From: CAZGMC01 sp964526565
Lineage (GTDB): Bacteria; Pseudomonadota; Alphaproteobacteria; DSM-16000; Inquilinaceae
Direction of reading: 5' to 3'
Length of the DNA stretch: 64,000 nucleotides
Assembly (NCBI GenBank): GCA_964526565.1
Contig: CAZGMC010000006.1
Location: 14,052-78,051, forward strand
Program-made: the position numbers and the translations under genes
Shown: piece by piece, positions 32,502 to 43,894 of the stretch
Layout: every line of letters begins with the position of its first letter
Position numbering within the stretch: the first letter of the stretch is position 1
Notes under the pieces: generated by a model
Told to the model about the DNA's origin: nothing
The model's database searches: none
The model's input: only the letters and a program-made list of their open reading frames with translations

Positions 32502-34109
32502 TTGTCCATCACAAGCGATGACTTCAGCGCCGCGGTGCTGGATGCCTTGTGGTCGCAACAGGGACCGAACGGATCAATCGCGGTGACGGCCGCCAACGGC
32601 GAGGGCTATCTGGAGATTGCCGTACCCCAGGGCAATTACAACGCCTGGCACCGCAATGACAGCACGCGGCTGCTGCAGGCGGCCCCGGACGAGGACTTCA
32701 GCATTTCGGCGCGGTTCCTCAGCACGCCGACGCACCGGTACCAGATCCAGGGCCTGCTGGTCGAACAGGACGCCGGCAACTGGATCCGCTTCGACATCTA
32801 CCATGACGGCGACCAGCAGCACGTATTCGCGGGGGTGACCGTCGACGGCGAGTCTTCGCGGAAGATCGATACGATCATTCCTGACGGCAATGCATCCCAC
32901 CTGCGGGTGGACCGGGCCGGCGATCTCTGGCGGCTCGCCTATTCCGCCGACGGAGAAACGTGGATCACCGCGGACTCGTTCACCCATGACCTGGTCGTCA
33001 CCGCCGTCGGGCCGTTCGCGGCAGTAACTGGCAGCGCGCCAGGCTACACCGCGCAGGTGGATTACGTCTTCAACACGACCGCGCCCGTCGCCGACGAGGA
33101 TGCCGGAGTATCGCTCGCGGCCGACGACACAGCGGTGACGAGGATCGACACGGCACTCGTCCTCGTCACCGCCGACGACCTGCTCGCCAATGACGGCGAG
33201 ATGCTGGCGCTCAGCGGCTTCACCCAGCCGGACCACGGCACGGTGATCGACAATGGCGACGGTACCCTGACCTACACGCCGGCATCCGGCTTCACCGGCA
33301 CCGACGCGTTCACCTATTCGGTCGACGACGGCACAGCCGTCCATACCGCCCGCGTCGACATCACGGTCACAGCCCCCGGGATGATCGTTTCCGATGATTT
33401 CCGCGTCGCACCACTGGATGCCATGTGGTCGCTGCAGGGGCCGGACGGTTCGATCACGCTGGCGGCCGCCGACGGCCAGGGCTATCTGGAAATCGCCGTC
33501 CCCCGCGGCGACCATGACGCCTGGGGCACCAATCACAGTGTCCGGTTGATGCAGGCCGCCCCGGACCGGGACTTTGGCATTGCCGCGGGATTCCTCAGCA
33601 CGCCGGCGCAACGGCACCAGGTGCAGGGCCTGCTGGTCGAACAGGATGCCGACAACTGGATCCGCTTCGACACCCACCATGACGGCGCCCGCGAGCGTGT
33701 GTTCGCGGCAGTGACTGTTGACGGCGTGTCGTCAATGAAGGTCAACACGACCGTTGCCTCCGACAGCGCGGCCCATCTGCGGGTGGACCGCACGGGCGAT
33801 GTCTGGACGTTCGCGTACTCCGCCGACGGCGTCACCTGGACCACGGCGGAGCCGTTCACCCACGACCTGACCGTGGCCGCGGTCGGACTGTTCGCGGCGG
33901 CCACCGAGGAGTCGCCGGGCCATGCCGCAGCCGTGGACTACTTCTTCAACACCGCCGCCCCCATCGCCAACGAGGATGCCGGCGTGCCGCTCACGGCCGG
34001 CAGCACAATGCTGGGAACGACGGAGATCGCCGTCATTGTCGCCATCGCCGTGGCCATGGCCGTCGTCGCGGCCTCCCTGTTCCGGCGGTTTCGCACAAGG
34101 GACCATTAA
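32502..34109 (+). CDS. Large surface/exported protein with duplicated DUF1349-like domain and C-terminal anchor
   Basis: 535 aa from a TTG at 32502 with GGGAG eight bases before it; the frame is open upstream but that part is not protein-like. Two copies of a roughly 195-aa lectin-like module (SDDFSAAVLDALWSQQGPNG and SDDFRVAPLDAMWSLQGPDG starts; GLLVEQDAGNWIRFD and GLLVEQDADNWIRFD cores) flank a cadherin/Ig-like repeat (DLLANDGEMLALSGFTQPDH, GTDAFTYSVDDGT). A C-terminal hydrophobic helix (EIAVIVAIAVAMAVVAASLF) with the basic tail RRFRTRDH looks like a membrane or sorting anchor. No N-terminal signal peptide is visible from this start. Probably a carbohydrate-binding surface protein. Confidence 0.75.
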   Translation: MSITSDDFSAAVLDALWSQQGPNGSIAVTAANGEGYLEIAVPQGNYNAWHRNDSTRLLQAAPDEDFSISARFLSTPTHRYQIQGLLVEQDAGNWIRFDIYHDGDQQHVFAGVTVDGESSRKIDTIIPDGNASHLRVDRAGDLWRLAYSADGETWITADSFTHDLVVTAVGPFAAVTGSAPGYTAQVDYVFNTTAPVADEDAGVSLAADDTAVTRIDTALVLVTADDLLANDGEMLALSGFTQPDHGTVIDNGDGTLTYTPASGFTGTDAFTYSVDDGTAVHTARVDITVTAPGMIVSDDFRVAPLDAMWSLQGPDGSITLAAADGQGYLEIAVPRGDHDAWGTNHSVRLMQAAPDRDFGIAAGFLSTPAQRHQVQGLLVEQDADNWIRFDTHHDGARERVFAAVTVDGVSSMKVNTTVASDSAAHLRVDRTGDVWTFAYSADGVTWTTAEPFTHDLTVAAVGLFAAATEESPGHAAAVDYFFNTAAPIANEDAGVPLTAGSTMLGTTEIAVIVAIAVAMAVVAASLFRRFRTRDH

Positions 34110-34204
34110 GGTTTAACGGTGACAGTTTATTTATTTCCCGTGTCCTGATTGCGACGCTGGGCCTGTCTTATCCAGGGAAATAAGTAAACTGTCACCGTTA
34201 AACC
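34110..34204. repeat. MITE-like hairpin element, copy 1
   Basis: Thirty-base arms (34110-34139 and 34175-34204) are complementary with one mismatch; the left arm begins GGTTTAACGGTGACAGTTTA. The 35-bp loop contains CCTGATTGCGACGCTGG. A second copy with conserved arms and loop is at 58335-58424. It begins right after the stop of one gene and ends 14 bp from the convergent ATPase stop, so it could also act as a bidirectional terminator. Confidence 0.85.
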
Positions 34205-34218
34205 CCAAGCCCATCACA

Positions 34219-37059
<2,841 letters not shown>

Positions 37060-37220
37060 GAGCGACCGCTCCCGGGCGCGCCTGCGCCCGCGCAAGGGGA
37101 CCGCGCCGACCGCCCCCGTGCCCGGCCGGCGGCATGACACGACGTTTTCCATATCTTGTCTATGGGCTTCCGGCGGAAGGACAGTGCGCCGCCATGCCGC
37201 AACCCGTCCGGCTGCCGCGG

Positions 37221-37280
37221 CGCAGCCCGGCTCAGCCCGGCTCGGTCCGGCGCACCCCGGCTCAGCCCGGCTCGGCCCCG
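37221..37280. repeat. 30-bp tandem repeat replacing the cas6-like 3' end
   Basis: About two copies of CCCGGCTCAGCCCGGCTCGG plus a GTCCGGCGCA-type spacer. It lies exactly where the conserved Cas6-like sequence stops. Confidence 0.75.
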
Positions 37281-38000
37281 CTGGCGCGCGGTGAAGCGCT
37301 GCCACGCCACCGGGCCGAGACCGGCGTCGTCGATGTCCAGGCAAGCGATGCGCCGGCGCAGGTCGGCCCAGTCGGCCTGCGGGTCCAGGTGCATCCAGCG
37401 GGCGAGGCCGCGCACCCGGTGGGTCAGGCTGAGCAGCAGCAGCTCGACGCGGTCGCCGTGGGCGCCGCCGGGGGCCGGCACGGCGACCGTCTCGTGCCAG
37501 CGCTCCTGCCGGTGTTCCGGCTCCAGCGACACGCGGTGGGCGCCGCCGCTGCGCTGGGCGATGCCGCCGGCCAGCCCCTCGGCCAGGGCGGCACCGGCCG
37601 CCGCCGTCCAGTAGCGCGCCGCGCCGAACAGGGTGAGCCGCACCGTGACCGTGCCGCCCGCGACGTCGGCCGCCAGCACGTACGGCTTGGGCACCGGCAG
37701 CCGGCGGGTGTGTCGGCCGTGCTCGCCCATCAGCGCCGCCAGCGCCGTGGGGCGCCGCCACGGGTCGAGGCGGCCGCCGGCGGCGGCCTCGGCGCGGCGC
37801 ATCAGGGCGCGGCCCCAGGCGCCGCGGATCCGCTCGACCAGGTTGGGCGCCTCCTCCAGCAGGCGCCGCCGGCGGCAAACCACGACGACTTCGGCCCGCT
37901 GCCACAGCCCCGGCAACGCCGCCAGCGGGCACGCCGCCCCCGGCGCTGTCAGCCAGGGCAGCGCGGGCGGCACCGGCTCTTCGGTCGGCATGGCGGTCAT

Positions 38001-38914
38001 GGCGGCCTGGTCTCGGCGCTGGCGGAGGTCTGTCGCCACGGATCTACCGGCACGCGCCATCCCCGGCAACCCGCCGCCGGCGCCTCGGGTTCTGCTGGTT
38101 GCGATAACGGTGCCGGACGGCGATGCCTGGCACGAGGGGCGACGCCGACCTGCAACAAACACAGCCCCAGCCCGAACGGATCGGCCCTACCCGTAGGTCG
38201 GCCGGAGCGCAGCGACGCCCGACGCACGGCCTCACCACCGCGCACCGGCCCTGGCGCCGCGGTCCCGGCGGCGGGCATCCGGAACAGCATCCGGCGGGGC
38301 GTTGGCGGTGACGCCTGCTTCCGGCGGCATCCGCCCCCAGATGGTCATCCCCGCTGACGCGCAGATGACCGCTCGGGGAAGTGGCGCCGCCACGCCCGGC
38401 CTTCGGCGTCCGGACCGATTGCAGCGGCCGGCTGGATCGCCACGCTCCGCCAACAAGAAACAACGCGCCGAAGGCACGCCTCCGCACGGTTTCATCCAGA
38501 GGACCCGGCCGGGCGCCGGGGTCTTGCGAATAGACCGCGAGGCAGCGACGACACCGCACGGCCGTGGCCTGGTCGTCCACAGTCCGCGCACCATGCCGTC
38601 ACCGCGAGCGCAGCGAAGCGGCCCAGTCCCGGCGTCGCCCGTCCCAAGAGCCAGGGGTCGCGCCAGCGGCGCCACTGGATGGCTTCGCTGCCCTCGCAAA
38701 GACGGGTTGGGACTTGTTGTCGAAATATTTCACGTCCTTGGAAAACCGACCAGAACTCCGGCGGCTTGTCTCCTACCTCCCCATGGTTTCATCCAACGGG
38801 ATCGGCCGGAACGGACGGTGTGAACTCGCAATGATAGTAGATCGTATATATTATGTTCGGATTACGGGAAACGGTTCGGCTGAGCCGCGGAGGCCCGCCC
38901 CTGAAGACGGGCCG
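38001..38914. other. Gene-free region between cas6-like gene and cmr6
   Basis: 914 bases without a gene I can support. It contains fragments of dispersed repeats: CTGGATCGCCACGCTCCGCC near 38430, GTCACCGCGAGCGCAGCGAAG near 38600 (each shown only in part), and a CGTAGGTCGGCCGGAGCGCA-type block near 38190. Two blocks starting GGTTTCATCCA, at about 38488 and 38784, share 20 of 25 bases, but they are too far apart and too few to be a CRISPR array. Confidence 0.45.
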
Positions 38915-39606
38915 TCAGACCCGTTCGGCCGTGCAGAGGCCGTAGCCGAGGGCGGTCTTGGCGCCGAAGCCGGCGGTCTCCGCGGTCTCGATCAGCCAGC
39001 CGACCGCCGTCTCCACGTCCCGGGCCGCATCGGGCCCGTTCGGCCGCCGCGGCAGGTCGGCGGTCAGGAACGGCGTGCCCGGCCCGACGGTCAGGAACTC
39101 CACCGGGCACGGCTGCAGCCAGTCGGCGGGCGGCGTGCCGGACGATGGGTCCCGCGGCCCCGGCGCTGGTGTGCCGTCGCCCCCGGCCGTCGGACCGGTC
39201 CTGACCTGGTAGTACGCGCCGCGGTAATACTCGCCGACGTGCGGCGTGATCACGTCGACCTCCAGGCGCACCTTGCCGTCGGCGATGGCATCCAGGAACA
39301 CGACACTGCCGGCACCGCCGCCGTCCCCGCCGCGCGCCGACACCAGGGCGCGCAGACGGCGGGCCGGTTCGCCGCCACCCGCTTCGGGCTGGAAATGCGG
39401 CGTCACGTCCATTCCGGTGACCGGTTCCGGGGCCGGTTCCGGGGACGGTGCCGGGGCCTTCAGCAACGGATCGGTCAGCCAGTGCGACACTCGGTTGTCC
39501 GCGTGGCACATCTCCTGCCACGGCCCGCCGGGCGCTCCCTGCGCGTCTGCCACGCGCCGAAGAACTTCTCCCAGGCCAGCCCCAGATTGCAGCCTGTGCC
39601 GGTCAT
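38915..39606 (-). pseudogene. cmr6: cmr6 (type III-B RAMP subunit), frameshifted
   Basis: The ATG at 39606 overlaps the cmr5 stop (ATGA) and opens with MTGTGCNLGLAWEKFFGAWQ, the typical Cmr6 N-terminus. The remaining Cmr6 sequence (GGPWQEMCHADNRVSHWL, VVFLDAIADGKVRLEVDVIT, PHVGEYY, PCPVEFLTVGPGTPFL, GFGAKTALGYGLC) is in another frame. The switch is explained by loss of one base near 39537-39540, in an AGGGAG run. The C-terminal G-rich GFGAKTALGYG element is intact, so the gene was recently functional or the base is a sequencing error. Cmr6 caps the head of the Cmr complex. Confidence 0.8.
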
Positions 39607-40097
39607 GCGCCACCCCCGCCCCGGTCATCGCCACCGGCGCCGTCCGCAGGCGGGCTGTCCGGTTGCGTCCGCTTCAGGCGGGCCACGGCGAGGCGCTTCA
39701 GCCAGTCAAGGAAGGCCAGCGCTTCGCGGTGCGCGCACCGGTAGTCGGCGTCGGCGTCCCCCGTCGGGCTCGTCCTGTCCGTCCGCGTGGCCATGACGCG
39801 GAGCAGGTCGGGCCGTCCCTCCGCATTGCCCTCGTAGTAGGGACTGGTCTCCAGCTCGCGGCACAGCCACTGCTCGACGTGGCGGAACAGCATGCCGGGG
39901 CCGGTCGTCCGGGCCTCGCGGCCGGACCCCGCCCGGACCTGCAGTGTCAGCAGGGCCAGGTCCAGGGCATTGATCAGGATCTCGGCCGGCAGCGCCTCGA
40001 CGCAGCGAACGTACTCGTCGCGGGCCGACGGCGCCCGTTCGACCTCATCGATGCACCGAAGCGCAAATTCCGCGCGGTGCTGGCTGAGGCTTTTCAT
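39603..40097 (-). CDS. cmr5: Cmr5, small helical subunit of type III-B complex
   Basis: 164 aa, mostly helical: SLSQHRAEFALRCIDEVERA, EYVRCVEALPAEILINALDL and MLFRHVEQWLCRELETSP fit Cmr5, which stacks along the Cmr filament. It overlaps both neighbours by ATGA (cmr4 stop at its start, cmr6 start at its end), so the three genes are translationally coupled. No disruption is visible. The C-terminal tail is Asp/Gly-rich. Confidence 0.88.
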   Translation of the reverse strand: MKSLSQHRAEFALRCIDEVERAPSARDEYVRCVEALPAEILINALDLALLTLQVRAGSGREARTTGPGMLFRHVEQWLCRELETSPYYEGNAEGRPDLLRVMATRTDRTSPTGDADADYRCAHREALAFLDWLKRLAVARLKRTQPDSPPADGAGGDDRGGGGA

Positions 40098-41017
40098 GAT
40101 CCGCCCGCCTCCGAACCATCCAGGCCGCACAGGTGGAACCAGCCCTGGCCGACCGTCTCGTTGGCGCCGACCTGCAGGTAGGGTGCGCCGGCGAAGGCCT
40201 GGAGCAGGGTGCCCACCGGGTCCGCCCCCGGCAGGCGCGGCGACAGCAGGGTGTACATGACGGTGTCGGGCGGCAGCGTCTCCTCGTACCACAGCGCCTT
40301 GCTGGTCTTGATCTCGTCGTCCAGGCTGTTGCGCGCCTGGACGTGCAGGCCGTACTGGCAGAACCAGTCGAAGTCCTCGTCGCGCAGCACGACGAGCTGC
40401 CCGGCCAGCCGCGCTGCCGCCGGCGACCCGGCGATGACCCTGCCCAGGGCGCCGGCCACGGCGGCATGCGCCGGCCCGCCGTCCGCAGCCACCGTGAAGA
40501 CCCGCTCTTCCAGCTCCAGCCGGCCGGCCTTTTCGGCGATCGCCTGGCGTGGCTCCGGCTGCCGCACGGTGCCGCCGGGCCAGGGCTCGGCCAGGCCGGC
40601 GCGCCGGCAGTCGCGGGCGAAGCGCTCCAGCACGTACGGGCAGGTCGCCCAGGCGTACGGCCCGTTCAGTCTGCGCACCGGCAGCAGCAGCAGCCGGGCA
40701 TCGGCAAACAGCACGTCCCCGGCCCGCCCGGCGCTACGCCCGGCCGCCTGCCCGGTCTCGTCGGGTACCAGTTCCACCGCGTCGTCCGGCGGGGCCTCCC
40801 CGTCGCCGGACAGCGGCCCGAAACCGAACAGCGTCCTGACGGTGGCCTTGTCGAGCCGGTCCCGCACCGCCTGCAGGAACGCGCCCTTCAGGCTGGACCC
40901 GGCGATGTAGGGATAGCCGGTGGCGCGCTCGCGGGCCACCGGCAGGTCGATCACCCCCAGAGCCTGGCCGGAGCCGGGTCGGACGAAGGTCTCCGCGATC
41001 ATGCCGACCAGGCGCAT
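40094..41017 (-). CDS. cmr4: Cmr4, backbone and target-RNA-cleaving subunit
   Basis: 307 aa RAMP protein, intact. The N-terminal motif GVIDLPVARERATGYPYIAG and SSLKGAFLQAVRDR are diagnostic; Asp24 in GVIDLP corresponds to the Asp that cuts target RNA in Pyrococcus Cmr4. The C-terminal part has DWFCQYGLHVQARNSLDDEI, SKALWYEETLPPDT and a G-rich ANETVGQGW. ATG at 41017 has AAGGA five bases before it. It follows cmr1 directly, although cmr2 and cmr3 normally stand between them. Confidence 0.92.
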   Translation of the reverse strand: MRLVGMIAETFVRPGSGQALGVIDLPVARERATGYPYIAGSSLKGAFLQAVRDRLDKATVRTLFGFGPLSGDGEAPPDDAVELVPDETGQAAGRSAGRAGDVLFADARLLLLPVRRLNGPYAWATCPYVLERFARDCRRAGLAEPWPGGTVRQPEPRQAIAEKAGRLELEERVFTVAADGGPAHAAVAGALGRVIAGSPAAARLAGQLVVLRDEDFDWFCQYGLHVQARNSLDDEIKTSKALWYEETLPPDTVMYTLLSPRLPGADPVGTLLQAFAGAPYLQVGANETVGQGWFHLCGLDGSEAGGS

Positions 41018-42356
41018 TGCCGTCCTTGCTGTTACGCCGGTACTCGCGGTCCTTGAAGTCGGCGATGAAATCGTGCAGCGGCTGCCAGAAGGCCTCGGGC
41101 CTGTGGGAATGGTTCAAAGGAACAGCCGCGGTTTCCGTGGTCCCATGTTCGTTCCTGGATCTTTTGTCATTCCTTTTGTCGCGACTGACGTAAAGCTGGT
41201 CCTGAGGAAGGAACTTTGCCCTGAAGATCGTGAAGACGCCGACATACAGGTCGGCTTTCAGTCGCTGGATGTGGAGATGCAGGGGACTGGCGCGGCGTGC
41301 CGGGTCATCGTTCGTATCAGGGCTTTGCTGAAACGCGGGCAGCTTGCCGTAATTGTGGGGGAGACCAAACACGATCCGCCTCGGTGGGGACAACTTTTCA
41401 AGATTCTTAGCTGCTGCTGATTCGCCCAACTCCGCATATTTGGAATACCAGTCATGGTCTGTCTTATAGTGTGCCGGCGGCAATATCGGGCCGGTTTCAT
41501 TATCTTTATTATTCTCGCACCAGCATTATTTCAAATAGTGCCGCATCCCTTCCCGGACCTTTGGCTTTTTTTGCCCCCGGCTCCGGTGGTACTGCATGGC
41601 CCAGCCGGTGTCGTCCAGCACCGTGAGCGCATCGGTATCGGCCGACACGGCATGGATGCGGGTGCCGGGATGGAAGGCGGTGTAGCACGGTTCGGGCAGG
41701 TCCGGGTCCGCCGCATGGGCGGTCAGCACGCCCCGCAGCACCTCACCGTAGGCCTCGATACTCTCCGGCACCGCGAACAGGGGCTCGCCGTCCCGTTCGA
41801 GGGACAGCAGGCTGAGGCTGCCGAAGCCGCGCCGTGCCCGCGCCCCCAGTCCGCCGAGCAGCCCCAGCATCTTCAGGCTGTCGCCGAGCAGGTTGGCCGC
41901 CAGCGCGTCGTCGCGGCCCGCCTCGTCGTCCGGGGCGGAAGGTGCCCGCGCACGGTACGTCAGGCTGACGGAGAGGTCCCGCCAGGGCAGGCTGTGCCGC
42001 GCCGGCCGGCCCGGCCCCTTGTCGGTGGCCTTCTGCTCGCCCAGGCCGTAGGTCAGGTATCGAATGCCAGACCCTCTGCGGCCGAGTCCGTCGCCGTCGA
42101 CCGTCGCCTCCCGCTCCAGCGGCCTGACCCGCAGCGCCACACGCGACTGCCCCACCGTCTGGTCCGCCGAGCCGAACAGGCGGGCCTCGGCGGCGCCGAT
42201 GCGATGCAGGTTGCCGTTGAAGGCGCCCCAGGCCAGGGCGCGCCACCAGAAGCGCACGGCGCCCTTGATCGCCGACGGGCGCAGCTCCGCCTGATGGCCG
42301 GCGCCGCCCATGAAGACTGGCGTGACGATGCTATAGCGGGCTTCATAACGCGTCAT
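41018..42356 (-). pseudogene. cmr1: cmr1 (type III-B RAMP subunit), interrupted by a stop codon
   Basis: The N-terminal 277 codons (42356-41529) are a good Cmr1: RYSIVTPVFMGGAGHQAELR, SAIKGAVRFWWRALAWGAFN, GARARRGFGSLSLL. An in-frame TAA (41526-41528) follows MRHYLK, and after 15 codons the same frame resumes Cmr1 sequence: PRRIVFGLPHNYGKLP, RRASPLHLHIQRL, LYVGVFTIFRAKFLPQD. The frame then reads past the cmr4 start without a stop of its own, so the 3' end is also abnormal. Cmr1 binds the 3' side of the crRNA-target duplex; as written only a truncated protein is made. Confidence 0.82.
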
Positions 42357-42457
42357 GGTAAACGCAAGCTTGCATCGTTCATGCCTGTTGTCCAGGAAAT
42401 TTCTCTAGTATAGGACGAACAAGAAGACGCCTTTTTCCGGCGGGTCGTATCCGGCGT

Positions 42458-43894
42458 ATGCGCGCCGATGGTTACGGAGACAGACCACGACCGATGCACG
42501 AAACCCCTTGGCACAGGCGGCTGCGGGCAGCCGTTCAAAGGCGAACCGCGGCGGTGCAGGCCGTGGCGGCCAATCTCGCCGCCGGCGGCAACCGGCTGCT
42601 GCAGGTCGCGGCATCGATCCCGGCCCGCGCTCAGCCGGCAGCGGCCCGGCTGTGTGGGAGGCTCAGGGCGGCCTGGCGCTGGCTGCCCTTCATTCTTGTT
42701 CCGGTGCTGCTGGTCGTGTCGGCCACCTGGGTCGGCGACGAGGCCGGCGGCCTGCTTTGGGACGGCATGACCTGGCTGATGCGGCTGGCCGGGCTGGCGC
42801 CGGCCGCCGGGGACGCTCCGGCCGAGGGCGGACCGGACTGGCGGCAGGCGATCGTCGGCCTGGTCCTGTTCGTGGTGGCCCTGTTCTGGTCGAAACACCT
42901 CAGCCAGAAATTGCGCTCAACCGCCTCGTTCCGGCGGGCGGGGCACACCCCGCGGCAGGTGATGATCACCGGCCTGTCCAGCCTGAAGGCGCTGACCTGG
43001 CACGCCGACACCAGACCGGCACCGGCCGGCCGGCATCCGCAGGCGCGCCCGCAGGAGCTTGAGAGGGTGGGCTTCCGTGATCGGGCGGGGACGGGAGTTG
43101 CGGAGGAAATGATCCTGGCCTGCGTCGAATACCTGGACTACGCGGAGCTGGTTGCGACGCCGCAGGAGATCAAGGCGCTGGCGCAGACGACATGGGAAGA
43201 GCTTTGCGCGCTGGCCCGCTGCCAGGGCGACATGGGGCAGCGCGATTGGCTTCACAAAACCGATGCCGACAAGAGCTTCCTCAACATGCGGCAGGCCCTG
43301 GCCGCCCGGCTCGACGTGTCGGAGCACGAGCGTGCACTGTGCACCCTGGCCGGGCGCTACCTTTCGCTGCGCCGGCTGGGCGGGCTGAGCTGGCAGCAGA
43401 ACCTGCGCGCCATCGAAGCGTATGCAGACACCGGGCTGGCCACCGTGATCGTCGTGCCGTCGCGCGATTCCGACCCCGGGGACAACCTTCTCGGCCTGGC
43501 CCACGGCGTCGCCGCCCGCGACGGCTCGGAGCACCAGTTCGACCTGTTCAAGCGGTTCGTCGAGGCCGCCCTGGCCAGGCGGCCCGGCGGCACCAGGATC
43601 GCCATCGAACCCTACAAGCGGGGCGGGGTCGCCTATGACGACTACGATGCCGTCTATCTCGCCCTGGAGGACGTCGCCGCGCACCTGCAGGACTACGGCT
43701 GCAGCGGCAACGGCAAGGGTCCGCGTGCCCGCGACATCGTCGTCGACGTGACGCCGGGCCTCAAGCCGTTCAGCATTGCCGCCGCGGCGCTGACGCTGGC
43801 GGACAAGGGATACGTGTTCTGCTACGTCACCAACGACGGCCGCCTGAACGAATACAACGCCGCCGTCGAGGTGCTGGACCTCAAGGACATCTGA
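42458..43894 (+). CDS. Transmembrane protein with CARF-like domain, candidate type III CRISPR effector
   Basis: 478 aa, divergent from cmr1, fully intact. A basic N-terminus is followed by two membrane helices (about 73-93 WRWLPFILVPVLLVVSATWV; 128-146 WRQAIVGLVLFVVALFW). The cytosolic part from 166 has the strand order of a CARF fold: RQVMITGLSSLK, a helical insert of about 120 residues, LATVIVVPSRDSD, GGVAYDDYDAVYLALEDVAA, then DIVVDVTPGLKPFSIAAAAL (TPGLK at 432-436, in place of the TGGTK motif) and YVFCYVTNDG. CARF domains bind cyclic oligoadenylates made by Cas10. No nuclease or protease domain is seen, so the membrane part would be the effector. Start 42458 or 42494 (MHETPW); neither has an ideal ribosome binding site. 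Confidence 0.7.
   Translation: MRADGYGDRPRPMHETPWHRRLRAAVQRRTAAVQAVAANLAAGGNRLLQVAASIPARAQPAAARLCGRLRAAWRWLPFILVPVLLVVSATWVGDEAGGLLWDGMTWLMRLAGLAPAAGDAPAEGGPDWRQAIVGLVLFVVALFWSKHLSQKLRSTASFRRAGHTPRQVMITGLSSLKALTWHADTRPAPAGRHPQARPQELERVGFRDRAGTGVAEEMILACVEYLDYAELVATPQEIKALAQTTWEELCALARCQGDMGQRDWLHKTDADKSFLNMRQALAARLDVSEHERALCTLAGRYLSLRRLGGLSWQQNLRAIEAYADTGLATVIVVPSRDSDPGDNLLGLAHGVAARDGSEHQFDLFKRFVEAALARRPGGTRIAIEPYKRGGVAYDDYDAVYLALEDVAAHLQDYGCSGNGKGPRARDIVVDVTPGLKPFSIAAAALTLADKGYVFCYVTNDGRLNEYNAAVEVLDLKDI

Noticed and set aside
37134..38357. A 407-aa plus-strand frame opposite the cas6-like gene
   Set aside because: No domain pattern; the minus strand has RAMP-like motifs and lies in line with the cmr genes.
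38480..38810. Possible CRISPR repeats starting GGTTTCATCCA
   Set aside because: Only two imperfect copies about 300 bp apart; no regular spacing or further units.
41484..41530. Translational recoding of the cmr1 TAA stop
   Set aside because: No slippery sequence, SECIS-like or readthrough context is evident, and other genes of the locus are damaged too, so a mutation is simpler.
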